A stretch of DNA of 64,000 nucleotides. It comes from Sediminibacter sp. Hel_I_10. Lineage in GTDB: Bacteria; Bacteroidota; Bacteroidia; Flavobacteriales; Flavobacteriaceae. Made by a program: the position numbers and the translations under genes. Below, piece by piece: positions 26,903 to 35,205 of this stretch. Numbering within the stretch: the stretch's first letter is position 1; each line of letters starts with the position of its first letter. The stretch covers positions 2,976,001-3,040,000 of the forward strand of contig NZ_JHZX01000001.1 in NCBI RefSeq assembly GCF_000688335.1. The letters are read 5' to 3'. The notes beneath the pieces were generated by a model that was not told where the DNA came from, did no database searches, and worked only from the letters and a program-made list of their open reading frames with translations.

Positions 26903-28144
26903 TTGAATTACGAGTTTTTTATAGCCAAACGTATTATTGGCAGCAAAACGTATAAAAGTAGTGTTTCGGCACCGATTATAAAAATCGGGATTACAGCAAT
27001 TGCTATTGGTATGATCGTGATGCTTATTGCCATAGCAACGGGACTCGGTCTTCAAAAAAAGGTTAGGGAAAAAGTCGTGGCGTTTAACGGGCACATTACA
27101 ATTTCTAATTACGATGGGAATGTGTCCAATGAATCTCTGGTGCCCATTTCGACCAATCAAGATTTTTATCCGCAGTTTAACTCGGTAGAAGGTGTTAAGC
27201 ATATTCAGTCAGTAGCCACAAAGTTTGGCGTGATTAGAACCGAAACCGATTTTGAGGGCATAGTTCTTAAAGGCGTTGGTGCACATTATGATTGGAGCTA
27301 CGTTAAAGATTTTTTAGTGGAAGGTACTGTTCCCAAGTTTTCTAAAGACAATACCAGCAATGAGGTTGTGATCTCAAGTTACTTAGCCAACCGTCTTCAG
27401 TTTAAGTTAGGGGATACGTTTCAAACGGTTTTTGGTAAAGAGAGTATTGAAGAAATTCCTTTTCAAAGACAGTTTAAGATCGTAGGTATTTTTAATTCAG
27501 GTTTTCAAGAAATAGACAAGACCTTTATGGTGGGCGATATTGCCCACATCAAGCGAATGAACCGTTGGGAAGCTGATCAAATTGGTAATTTTGAAATCTT
27601 TCTTGATGATTTCAGCAAATTAAGAGAAAAGGAAACCGAAATTAGAAACGCGATACCTTCCTTACTGAACACTCAAAATATCGAAGAAAAATTTTATACC
27701 ACCTTCGAGTGGATCAAGATTTTTGACAACAATACCTACGGCATTATCGCGATCATGATTATTGTGGCAGGCATCAACATGATTACGGCATTATTGGTGC
27801 TTATTTTAGAACGTACTCAAATGATAGGCATCTTAAAAGCCTTGGGAAGTAATAATTGGAGCATTCGTAAAATGTTTTTATACAACGCTACGTATTTGAT
27901 TGGTCTAGGGATGTTTTGGGGTAATCTCATTGGCCTCTCCCTGCTATTGGCCCAACAGGTTTTTGAATTGCTCAAGTTCCCAGACCCAGAACAATACTAC
28001 GTCTCCGTGATTCCTGTTCATATTGGCTTAGACTATATTCTGCTGCTCAATGTTGGCACGTTTGTAGCGTGTATGTTAATGATGTTGATTCCGTCATACA
28101 TCATTACCAAAATTTCTCCAGTAAAGGCCATGCGCTTTAAGTAG
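26903..28144 (+). CDS. ABC transporter permease, LolC/LolE-FtsX type
   Basis: A 413-residue permease with TM1 at about 23-48 (IIKIGITAIAIGMIVMLIAI), a periplasmic MacB_PCD-like domain of about 200 residues, and three C-terminal TM helices carrying the FtsX block MITALLVLILERTQMIGILK. The N-terminal FIAKRIIGSK pattern and overall order match lipoprotein-releasing LolC/E-type proteins. Flavobacteria generally use such permeases for lipoprotein sorting, but this role is inferred. The start is TTG at 26903: an in-frame stop lies six bases upstream and no ATG is suitable. A consensus promoter sits 27 nt upstream, within namZ. The partner ATPase is not adjacent. Confidence 0.88.
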   Translation: MNYEFFIAKRIIGSKTYKSSVSAPIIKIGITAIAIGMIVMLIAIATGLGLQKKVREKVVAFNGHITISNYDGNVSNESLVPISTNQDFYPQFNSVEGVKHIQSVATKFGVIRTETDFEGIVLKGVGAHYDWSYVKDFLVEGTVPKFSKDNTSNEVVISSYLANRLQFKLGDTFQTVFGKESIEEIPFQRQFKIVGIFNSGFQEIDKTFMVGDIAHIKRMNRWEADQIGNFEIFLDDFSKLREKETEIRNAIPSLLNTQNIEEKFYTTFEWIKIFDNNTYGIIAIMIIVAGINMITALLVLILERTQMIGILKALGSNNWSIRKMFLYNATYLIGLGMFWGNLIGLSLLLAQQVFELLKFPDPEQYYVSVIPVHIGLDYILLLNVGTFVACMLMMLIPSYIITKISPVKAMRFK

Positions 28145-28154
28145 ATTTAGTATT

Positions 28155-28283
28155 GCGTTTTGGGCGTTACCCTTCATCACTTCCCTGTGCTGAAAGGTCG
28201 GGCTGTTCGCTTTATCTTTTTTATGGCAAATGTCGCTACGTTCCATTTGCCATAAAAAAGGATGCCGCTGCCATCCCTAACGC
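28155..28283. repeat. Intergenic element with nested inverted repeats (Bacteroidota dispersed-repeat type)
   Basis: The 129-bp element is bounded by GCGTTA (28164-28169, preceded by a further GCGTT at 28155) and TAACGC (28278-28283). Inside lies a perfect 16-bp inverted repeat: TTTTTTATGGCAAATG (28217-28232) and CATTTGCCATAAAAAA (28244-28259) with an 11-nt loop, followed by GGATGCCGCTGCCATCC. From memory, similar blocks (GGGCGTTACCC...CCCTAACGC) recur between genes in many flavobacterial genomes. I see one copy in this window. A 68-codon frame through it is not a credible gene. Confidence 0.7.
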
Positions 28284-28332
28284 AACAACTCGAAAATTTT
28301 CACATTTTATAGTCCAAACTTTAGGTTTTAAG

Positions 28333-28340
28333 TATTTTTG
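28333..28340 (+). promoter_or_regulatory. Probable -7 element before the PLP-synthase gene
   Basis: TATTTTTG, an exact TANNTTTG match, 52 nt before the ATG and just after the intergenic repeat. No TTG at the expected -33 distance. Confidence 0.35.
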
Positions 28341-28392
28341 CAAGAGTAATTTCAACTAAAACTGTTTAGTTTAAACTAACGCGATTTGTAAG

Positions 28393-29373
28393 ATGACCTA
28401 CGCCGAAAATATATTAGAAACCATTGGTAACACACCCTTGGTAAAGCTCAATAAATTAACTAAGGATCTACCATGCTTGGTACTTTCAAAATATGAGACC
28501 TTTAATCCTGGTAACTCTGTAAAAGACCGTATGGCGCTCAAAATGGTAGAGGATGCAGAGGCCGACGGGCGTTTACAACCTGGCGGAACCATTATTGAAG
28601 GCACCTCAGGAAACACGGGAATGGGTTTAGCACTAGCAGCTATTGTAAAAGGCTACAAATGTATTTTTGTGATGAGCGATAAACAATCTAAAGAGAAGAT
28701 GGACATTCTACGTGCCGTTGGAGCTGAGGTTGTCGTTTGCCCTACAGATGTAGAGCCAACAGACCCAAGAAGTTATTACTCTGTATCCAAACGTTTGGGA
28801 GATGAAACGCCAAACTCTTGGTACGTCAACCAATACGATAATCCTAGTAACTGCAAGGCACATTTTGAAAGTACAGGTCCAGAGATTTGGGAACAGACCG
28901 ACGGTAAGATTACCCATTTTGTGGTAGGTGTTGGTACTGGTGGTACGATTTCTGGAGTTGCGAGTTATCTTAAAATGAAAAACCCCAACGTGAAGATTTG
29001 GGGAGTAGATACTTATGGTTCGGTATTTAAGAAGTATCACGAAACCGGCATTTTTGATGAAAAGGAAATCTACCCATATGTAACCGAAGGGATTGGTGAA
29101 GATATTTTGCCTCTAAATGTCAATTTTGATTTGATTGATGGGTTTACAAAAGTAACCGATAAAGACGCGGCTGTATATACGCAGTTATTGGCTAGGGAAG
29201 AAGGCATGTTTTTAGGTAATAGCGCAGGTGCAGCTATTAAAGGGGTGTTGCAATTAAAAGAGCATTTTACAAAAGATGACGTTGTGGTCGTATTGTTCCA
29301 TGATCATGGCAGCCGTTATGTAGGTAAGATGTTCAATAATGATTGGATGCGAGAAAAAGGATACATTGATTAA
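28393..29373 (+). CDS. PLP-dependent cysteine synthase / cystathionine beta-synthase family protein
   Basis: A fold-type II PLP enzyme of 326 residues. Lys44 in NPGNSVKDR is the Schiff-base lysine, TSGNTG (about 75-80) binds substrate carboxylate, and GVGTGGTISG (about 177-186) binds the PLP phosphate. It could make cysteine from O-acetylserine and sulfide, or cystathionine from serine and homocysteine. The sequence around VVCPTDVEPTDPRSYYSVS and the DNPSNCKAH segment look closer to the CBS subgroup, but the C-terminal CBS (Bateman) domain is absent. I therefore leave the reaction open. It is monocistronic, facing the convergent CIA30 gene 10 bp downstream. Confidence 0.85.
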   Translation: MTYAENILETIGNTPLVKLNKLTKDLPCLVLSKYETFNPGNSVKDRMALKMVEDAEADGRLQPGGTIIEGTSGNTGMGLALAAIVKGYKCIFVMSDKQSKEKMDILRAVGAEVVVCPTDVEPTDPRSYYSVSKRLGDETPNSWYVNQYDNPSNCKAHFESTGPEIWEQTDGKITHFVVGVGTGGTISGVASYLKMKNPNVKIWGVDTYGSVFKKYHETGIFDEKEIYPYVTEGIGEDILPLNVNFDLIDGFTKVTDKDAAVYTQLLAREEGMFLGNSAGAAIKGVLQLKEHFTKDDVVVVLFHDHGSRYVGKMFNNDWMREKGYID

Positions 29374-29383
29374 GCAAAGCTTA

Positions 29384-29911
29384 CTACTTTAGCTCAATAT
29401 GGTCTATGAGTAATTTAAAGGTTTCTTCTTTTTTATTACCAACCAAAAACGTAATCTGTTGCATGGTTTTACCTTGATAGTGAGGTTGGTCTAATTTTCT
29501 GCCTCTAAATTGTGGAGCCATGTCTTTAAAAGGGACTTCTATAGTCATCCAGTCTTCTGTTGTTTTAAATTCATAAACATAAGAAGCATTGTCATTCACG
29601 CTATTTTTTACTCGAAACTGATATGTCTTTCCATCTCCCTTAATCCTCAAAACAGCTTTGGAGTAGGCGGCAACTTGGAGTGTCTTCATTTGGTGTTGTA
29701 ACGAAGAGAAACCGCCATTGTTTTCTAAAGAGATCTTACCGCTAAATTCGCCATAACCCTCTTTATTAATTTTAAAATTTCCGTTAGAGCGACCTCCCAT
29801 GACCACATCGTCAACAATTTTCCAATTAGAGATGTCACTGTTGTTATTGAAATCAAAAATAGTAAGGGTAGTGCTCATAGACATAAGAATCACTGTAATT
29901 ATAGTCTTCAT
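29384..29911 (-). CDS. CIA30 family secreted protein
   Basis: A 175-residue protein with an N-terminal hydrophobic signal (residues 1-18) and a CIA30 / galactose-binding-like beta-sandwich: FDFNNNSDISNWKIVDDVVM, GGRSNGNF, GEFSGKISLENNGGFSS, then DWMTIEVPFKDM and QITFLVGNKKEETF. CIA30 was named from a mitochondrial complex I assembly factor; bacterial members have no established role, and a carbohydrate or protein-binding function is plausible. It is monocistronic, ending 10 bp from the convergent PLP-synthase gene; its promoter would be in the 100-bp divergent gap with the DUF2851 gene. Confidence 0.85.
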   Translation of the reverse strand: MKTIITVILMSMSTTLTIFDFNNNSDISNWKIVDDVVMGGRSNGNFKINKEGYGEFSGKISLENNGGFSSLQHQMKTLQVAAYSKAVLRIKGDGKTYQFRVKNSVNDNASYVYEFKTTEDWMTIEVPFKDMAPQFRGRKLDQPHYQGKTMQQITFLVGNKKEETFKLLIDHIELK

Positions 29912-30011
29912 TTGTTTTTCTTATAAGATACAAATGCCACGTTAATTAGATTCTAAAATATAAGTTAAAGCTTTAAGTATCTTCGCTTTAAACTTTTCAG
30001 TACATTTAGAT

Positions 30012-31283
30012 ATGCAAGAAGATGTGCTGCACTATATCTGGAAACATAAAAAACTTGATGTATTAAGTTTAAGGACCACCCAAGACGAGGTGGTTGAAAT
30101 CATTTCAGTGGGGCGACATAATTTTAATTCTGGTCCAGATTTTTTCAATGCGCAACTCAAAATCGGAAATCAGTTATGGGCGGGAAACGTAGAAATTCAT
30201 ATCAAGTCCAGTGATTGGTATGTACACAATCATGAGCAGGACGTGGCATATGATAATGTTATCTTACACGTGGTACATGAGCATGATACCGATGTTTTCA
30301 GAAAAAATAATACGGTGATTCCTACTCTTGAGCTGAAAAACGTGATTAATCCCCAAGTTCTTGCTAATTATGATCGTCTATTTTCTAAAGGTCATAAGTG
30401 GATTAATTGTGAAGCCGATATTCAGGACATTGATAATTTTGTTGTTTCTAATTGGTTGCAACGCTTGTTTATTGAACGTCTTGAGCGAAAGTCAAAATTA
30501 ATAGAGGAGCTATTGAAGCAATCAAAAAATGACTGGGAGGCGGTTTTGTTTAAAATGCTGACTAAAAGTTTTGGGCTTAAAGTAAATGGAGAGGCCTTTT
30601 TGAGCATCGCTAATTCCATTGATTTTTCAGTAATTAGAAAAGTACAATCTAACCAAGAGCAGTTGGAAAGTTTGCTCTTCGGTCAATCAGGATTATTAGA
30701 TACTCCAAATAGTGAGCCTTACTATCACATGCTTAAAAGTAATTATGAGTTTTTAAGCCAGAAATTTCAGTTAGAGAATACCCATCTCACCCCACTGCAG
30801 TTTTTTAGACTAAGACCTCCAAATTTTCCAACCATTAGGTTGTCGCAATTGGCAACTCTCTATGCTCAAGAGCCAAATTTGTTCTCAAAAGTGATTGAAA
30901 TTAATTCGGTAGAAGAGTTCTATAAGGTGTTTCGGGTAGGGACTTCTAATTTTTGGAAGTCACATTATACTTTTGATAAAATCTCCAAAACTTCCGAAAA
31001 AAGATTGACAACAGCTTTTGTAGATTTGATACTCATCAACACCATCTTACCGCTTAAGTTTTGTTACGCTAAACATCAAGGTATGGGCTTAGGAGATGAG
31101 ATTTCAGAGCTTATGGGCCAAATTAAGCCCGAGGTGAATGGAATCACTAAAGGCTTTGAGCGTCTAAAAGTAAAGACTGATAGTGCCTTGGATAGTCAGG
31201 CGCTTATTCAATTAAAATCAGAATATTGTGATAAAAATCGCTGTTTGCAATGTGCTATAGGCAATTCACTTTTGGGCAAATAA
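30012..31283 (+). CDS. DUF2851 family protein
   Basis: A 423-residue cytoplasmic protein of the Bacteroidota-specific family DUF2851, recognised from the N-terminal MQEDVLHYIWKHKKLD, followed by GRHNFNSGPDFFNAQLKIG and WAGNVEIHIKSSDWYVHNH, and the Cys-ending tail YCDKNRCLQCAIGNSLL. The middle block with D/E and K around GPDFFNAQ...EIHIKSSDW resembles a restriction-endonuclease-like core (D-x(n)-E-x-K pattern: EIHIK), so a nuclease-related fold is possible, but no activity is known. It begins an apparent operon with the PspC-like and K+ channel genes. Confidence 0.8.
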   Translation: MQEDVLHYIWKHKKLDVLSLRTTQDEVVEIISVGRHNFNSGPDFFNAQLKIGNQLWAGNVEIHIKSSDWYVHNHEQDVAYDNVILHVVHEHDTDVFRKNNTVIPTLELKNVINPQVLANYDRLFSKGHKWINCEADIQDIDNFVVSNWLQRLFIERLERKSKLIEELLKQSKNDWEAVLFKMLTKSFGLKVNGEAFLSIANSIDFSVIRKVQSNQEQLESLLFGQSGLLDTPNSEPYYHMLKSNYEFLSQKFQLENTHLTPLQFFRLRPPNFPTIRLSQLATLYAQEPNLFSKVIEINSVEEFYKVFRVGTSNFWKSHYTFDKISKTSEKRLTTAFVDLILINTILPLKFCYAKHQGMGLGDEISELMGQIKPEVNGITKGFERLKVKTDSALDSQALIQLKSEYCDKNRCLQCAIGNSLLGK

Positions 31284-31319
31284 GTTTTTAAAGCATTAAT
31301 CTAAACGCTAAATTGCGGG

Positions 31320-31547
31320 ATGAATTTTTTTTATCGCATCTTATATTACTTCCAAAAGCGTGGGTATTACGTTTGTCAACGTATTGCAGATCGACTCGGG
31401 ATACGAGCAAAAGTGGTACGTACATCTTTTATGTACCTCACCTTTGCGACTTTAGGATTTGGTTTTGCACTCTATTTGTTTTTCGCATTCTGGATGCGCA
31501 TCAAAGACATTGTTTACACTAAGAGAACCTCTGTGTTTGACCTTTAA
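31320..31547 (+). CDS. Small PspC-domain membrane protein
   Basis: A 75-residue protein resembling a single PspC domain: KRGYYVCQRIADRLGIRAK, then VRTSFMYLTFATLGFG and a TM helix (about 40-62). The family pattern GVCxGIAxxLGI..xxVR..F is visible, with Gly replaced by Tyr. PspC proteins take part in phage-shock envelope stress responses; the role of tiny Bacteroidota versions is unknown. It lies 36 bp after DUF2851 and 3 bp before the K+ channel gene, so the three are probably one transcript. Confidence 0.7.
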   Translation: MNFFYRILYYFQKRGYYVCQRIADRLGIRAKVVRTSFMYLTFATLGFGFALYLFFAFWMRIKDIVYTKRTSVFDL

Positions 31548-31550
31548 ACT

Positions 31551-32567
31551 ATGAATCCGTTAATAAAATTTTTTAGGGTTAGAATCTATACCGCAGTATT
31601 TTTACTGTGCATGCTCTTATTTATAGGGGTTTTAGGTTTTAAAATCATGTCAGATTATAGTTGGGTAGATGCCATTTATATGACGGTCATCACCATTACC
31701 ACCGTAGGTTTTGGTGAAGTACAACCATTAGATGACCAGTCCAAAATATTCACGATATTTTTGATTCTAGCGAGTGTCGTCATTTTGGGTTACGCCATTA
31801 CCGTCATCACAGAATATATTTTAAGCAAGAATGATTTAGAGGAATTAAAACAGAAAAAAATGCAAAAGAAAATAGATGCTTTTTCAGGACACATTATTAT
31901 ATGCGGTTATGGGAGAAACGGCAAACAGGCTGCAAAAAAGCTATTGGCTTATAACAAGCCTTTTGTGGTGATTGAAAGAGACCGTGATGTCATCGATAAG
32001 TTTCAAACAGATGAGGTGCCTTTTGTATTTGGCAATGCTAACGAAGACGAGATATTGGTGCAGGCTGGGATTGCTCGTGCCACGACACTTATTTGTGCGC
32101 TCCCAAATGATGCAGATAACCTTTTTGTGGTGCTCTCTGCGAGACAGATCAATGCTAAGTTGTGCATCATAAGTCGTGCATCCCAGGAAACCTCTTATCA
32201 AAAATTAAAACTTGCCGGAGCCAATAACGTCATCCTGCCAGACCGTATTGGTGGAGATCACATGGCCTCTTTAGTGGTGGTTCCAGATTTAATTGAGTTT
32301 ATAGATAATCTTTCTATAGTTGGAAAATCTAATATTAATATCGAAGAGATTTCAATCGAGAAACTCTATAATGCTTCGGAAATCAAAACGATCAAAGATT
32401 TGGATCTTCGAAGAAAAACAGGCTGTACGGTGATAGGATTTAAGGATGGACATGGTGAATATGTCGTTAATCCCGAAGCTGATCAACGACTAGTACCAAA
32501 TTCTAAAATCATTGTTTTAGGAAGGCCAGAACAAATACAAAAGCTTAATTCTATATATGACATCTAG
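31551..32567 (+). CDS. Potassium channel with RCK (TrkA-N/C) domains
   Basis: A 338-residue two-TM ligand-gated K+ channel subunit. TM1 spans about 12-33, the pore helix and selectivity filter TVGFGE are residues 51-56, and TM2 spans about 67-92. A cytoplasmic RCK_N domain follows with the Rossmann motif HIIICGYGRNG (114-124) and the acidic residue VVIERD, then an RCK_C domain (about 250-335). The architecture matches the MthK/Kch type, which tetramerises and gates in response to Ca2+ or nucleotides. It is last in the DUF2851-PspC-channel operon. Confidence 0.92.
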   Translation: MNPLIKFFRVRIYTAVFLLCMLLFIGVLGFKIMSDYSWVDAIYMTVITITTVGFGEVQPLDDQSKIFTIFLILASVVILGYAITVITEYILSKNDLEELKQKKMQKKIDAFSGHIIICGYGRNGKQAAKKLLAYNKPFVVIERDRDVIDKFQTDEVPFVFGNANEDEILVQAGIARATTLICALPNDADNLFVVLSARQINAKLCIISRASQETSYQKLKLAGANNVILPDRIGGDHMASLVVVPDLIEFIDNLSIVGKSNINIEEISIEKLYNASEIKTIKDLDLRRKTGCTVIGFKDGHGEYVVNPEADQRLVPNSKIIVLGRPEQIQKLNSIYDI

Positions 32568-32678
32568 TCTTAAGGTTTCTTTTTAACAATTGAATTTTTT
32601 ATAAATTCATTTTTTTTTAGCATCTTGTAAACTTTATCAAAAATTAACATAACTAACTTATCTAAACTAAGAATTCAC

Positions 32679-34301
32679 ATGAAGAAATATATTTTCTCAT
32701 TGTTTGCTGCTTTATTACCAATACTAACCTTTGCTCAAGAGACCACATCAGAAAAAATAGACCAAGTCTTTAAAGATTATACAGGCTGGTTCGTGGATCT
32801 TATTTTCTACGAAATTCCATTTTCAGAGACCTACCAGATTCCTTGGGTACTCATCGTATTGATTGGAGGCGCCTTATTTTTTACCATCTATTTTAGATTT
32901 ATTAACATCACTGGCTTTAGAACCGCCATTAAAGTGGTGAGGGGGCAATATGAAGATATTGAGAAGCACGGTGCAGATACATTATATGGGGATTCAACAC
33001 CAAACGAAGGAGAAAATATTATAGAGACTATAAAAGATGATGGTGCCGACGGTGAGGTATCGCATTTTCAAGCACTAACTGCTGCGCTATCTGCAACGGT
33101 TGGTTTAGGAAACATTGCAGGTGTAGCCGTAGCTTTATCTATTGGTGGCCCTGGTGCTACCTTTTGGATGATTGTTGCCGGTCTTCTTGGGATGGCCTCA
33201 AAATTTGCAGAGTGTACGCTTGGTGTTAAATATAGGGATGTAGGAGAAGATGGTACCGTTTACGGTGGGCCAATGTATTATTTAACCAAAGGGCTTAAAG
33301 ATAAAGGCATGGGAGGCTTTGGTAAAGTCCTAGCCGTATTATTTGCGATTTTTGTAATCGGTGGATCTTTCGGTGGAGGAAACATGTTTCAGGCCAATCA
33401 AGCAGCTGCACAGTTTGTAAAGCTTTTTGATCTAGAAGGTGGTAATGCAGGCTTGTACTTTGGACTTGTGATGGCTGTTTTAGTAGCTATCGTTATCATT
33501 GGAGGTATTAAGAGAATTGCTAAAGTCACAGAAAAAGTAGTGCCTTTTATGGCAGGAATCTATGTCTTGGCAGCGTTGATCATCCTAGGGGCTAATTTCT
33601 CCTTAATTGATGATGCCTTTGCACTTATCTATCATGGAGCATTCTCTGGTTTGGGCATTGCAGGTGGACTTGTTGGTGTGATGATTCAAGGGATTCGTCG
33701 TGGTGCGTTTTCTAATGAGGCCGGGGTAGGGTCTGCAGCTATTGCACACTCGGCAGTAAGAACCAAATATCCAGCAAGTGAAGGTATTGTAGCTTTACTT
33801 GAACCTTTTGTGGATACTGTGGTTATTTGTACAATGACAGCTTTAGTGATAGTAATCACAAATTTTGATGGTGGTTTCATGGAGTATGGTGTAGAAATTA
33901 CAGAAGGGGTGGAAATCACCGCTCAAGCATTTGATTCGGTCATACCACACTTTTCAATTGTTTTAACCATTGCGGTCATCTTATTTGCCTTCTCAACCAT
34001 GATTTCTTGGTCTTACTATGGTATGCAAGGATGGATTTATCTTTTCGGAAAAGGAAAAATTACCGATTTGGTCTATAAATTATTATTCTTAATCTTTGTA
34101 GTAATTGGTGCTTCAATTAGTTTGGGAGCAGTAATTAATTTCTCAGATGCGATGATTTTTGCAATGGTCGTTCCTAATATTATAGGTGTTGTTTTGTTAT
34201 CCCCAATAATTAACAGAGAGTTGAAAAAATACTATAAGGCAATCAATGTTAAGAAAGAAGCTATGGACGAAGGTGCTGAAGATTTGAACAAGCATCTTTA
34301 A
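32679..34301 (+). CDS. Amino acid carrier protein, alanine:Na+ symporter (AGCS) family
   Basis: A 540-residue polytopic transporter with AGCS signatures: FQALTAALSATVGLGNIAGV, GPGATFWMIVAGLLGM, KFAECTLGVKYRD, YGGPMYYLTKGL and GIRRGAFSNEAGVGSA. It imports alanine or glycine with Na+. An N-terminal Sec-type signal-like segment (MKKYIFSLFAALLPILTFAQ) precedes the canonical first TM; many Bacteroidota AGCS proteins have such an extension. An insert of about 30 acidic residues (about 95-125) precedes the first conserved block. The gene's only terminator lies in the first codons of the next gene (see 34320-34366). Confidence 0.93.
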   Translation: MKKYIFSLFAALLPILTFAQETTSEKIDQVFKDYTGWFVDLIFYEIPFSETYQIPWVLIVLIGGALFFTIYFRFINITGFRTAIKVVRGQYEDIEKHGADTLYGDSTPNEGENIIETIKDDGADGEVSHFQALTAALSATVGLGNIAGVAVALSIGGPGATFWMIVAGLLGMASKFAECTLGVKYRDVGEDGTVYGGPMYYLTKGLKDKGMGGFGKVLAVLFAIFVIGGSFGGGNMFQANQAAAQFVKLFDLEGGNAGLYFGLVMAVLVAIVIIGGIKRIAKVTEKVVPFMAGIYVLAALIILGANFSLIDDAFALIYHGAFSGLGIAGGLVGVMIQGIRRGAFSNEAGVGSAAIAHSAVRTKYPASEGIVALLEPFVDTVVICTMTALVIVITNFDGGFMEYGVEITEGVEITAQAFDSVIPHFSIVLTIAVILFAFSTMISWSYYGMQGWIYLFGKGKITDLVYKLLFLIFVVIGASISLGAVINFSDAMIFAMVVPNIIGVVLLSPIINRELKKYYKAINVKKEAMDEGAEDLNKHL

Positions 34302-34316
34302 TAAAAATGATTATAA

Positions 34317-35186
34317 ATGAAATCCCACTTCCAGTTTACTAGAAAACAACGAAGTGGGATTTTTTTATTGCTATTGCTCATCGTTCTGTTTCAATTGGGA
34401 TATGTGCTTATTGATTTTTCCTCGGAAAACGTCTCTGTAGATCAAAAGCAGTTAGATCAATTTCAAGCGGAAATCGATTCTTTGAAATTGATTAAGCAAG
34501 AAGCATCCCAACCCAAACTTTATCCATTTAACCCCAATTATATTACAGATTATAAAGGTTATGTGTTAGGGATGACCATGATTGAAATTGATAGACTTCA
34601 TCAATTCCGAAGTACAAATCAATGGGTCAACTCCGCCGAAGACTTCCAAAGTGTAACTCAGGTGTCAGATTCTTTATTAAATGTAATTTCTCCTTATTTT
34701 AAGTTTCCTGAGTGGGTGACCAATCCCAAATCAACCGATAAGAACGTCTTTTCAAAACCCACTATTCAGAAAACATTTGAGCAAAAAACAGACTTAAATA
34801 CCGCAACGGCAGATGAGCTGAGAGCTGTAAATGGTATTGGAGCAAAACTATCCCAACGCATTGTAGATTATAGAAGAAAGAATGGTGGCAGCTTTGTTGC
34901 CGACGTTCAGCTTAAAGAAGTATATGGCTTATCTCCAGAAGTGATAGCGCGTGTTCTCGAGCAGTTCACGGTTAAAAGCGGTGCGCCTATAAAAACGATT
35001 AATCTAAATACCGCAACCATTGACCAGTTGGTGACGATTAAGTACATTGATTATGAAATAGCGCATCATATTGTAGAAGCCAGGATTTTGCGAGAAGGGT
35101 TTTCTTCGATAGATGATTTAAAGAAAGTTAAGGACTTTCCTCTCGATAAAATAGAGATAATTAGGTTATATTTGACCATAGATTAA
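34317..35186 (+). CDS. Helix-hairpin-helix protein, ComEA-like, membrane-anchored
   Basis: A 289-residue protein with one N-terminal TM helix (about 14-31) and helix-hairpin-helix modules. Two copies are obvious: TDLNTATADELRAVNGIGAK (about 160-180) and INLNTATIDQLVTIKYIDYE (about 234-253); a third degenerate one lies at about 60-115 (DYKGYVLGMTMIEIDRL). ComEA proteins bind incoming DNA in competence; family members in Bacteroidota are common, but their role is not shown. The first 17 codons form an intrinsic terminator for the upstream symporter gene, yet the frame is unbroken and the N-terminus MKSHFQF..(R/K)QRSGIFLLLL looks conserved. It ends 19 bp before the acyl-CoA dehydrogenase ATG. 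Confidence 0.87.
   Translation: MKSHFQFTRKQRSGIFLLLLLIVLFQLGYVLIDFSSENVSVDQKQLDQFQAEIDSLKLIKQEASQPKLYPFNPNYITDYKGYVLGMTMIEIDRLHQFRSTNQWVNSAEDFQSVTQVSDSLLNVISPYFKFPEWVTNPKSTDKNVFSKPTIQKTFEQKTDLNTATADELRAVNGIGAKLSQRIVDYRRKNGGSFVADVQLKEVYGLSPEVIARVLEQFTVKSGAPIKTINLNTATIDQLVTIKYIDYEIAHHIVEARILREGFSSIDDLKKVKDFPLDKIEIIRLYLTID
34320..34366 (+). terminator. Intrinsic terminator embedded in the 5' coding region of the HhH gene
   Basis: AAATCCCACTTC (34320-34331) and GAAGTGGGATTT (34351-34362) form a perfect 12-bp stem with a 19-nt loop, followed by a run of seven T (34360-34366). It begins 18 bp after the symporter stop and starts at the last base of codon 1 plus one of the HhH gene, so terminator and coding sequence coincide. 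Confidence 0.85.
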
Positions 35187-35205
35187 AAACAAAAAATTGC
35201 AAGGT

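Noticed and set aside
26894-27202. N-terminal extension of the DUF1343/NamZ frame
   Set aside because: It lies opposite the start of the permease gene, is Asn/His/Cys-rich like antisense translation, and would bury the lipoprotein signal.
28153-28359. 68-codon open frame on the plus strand after the LolC/E-like permease gene
   Set aside because: It runs through the 129-bp inverted-repeat element; codon content reflects the repeat and the product has no protein-like pattern.
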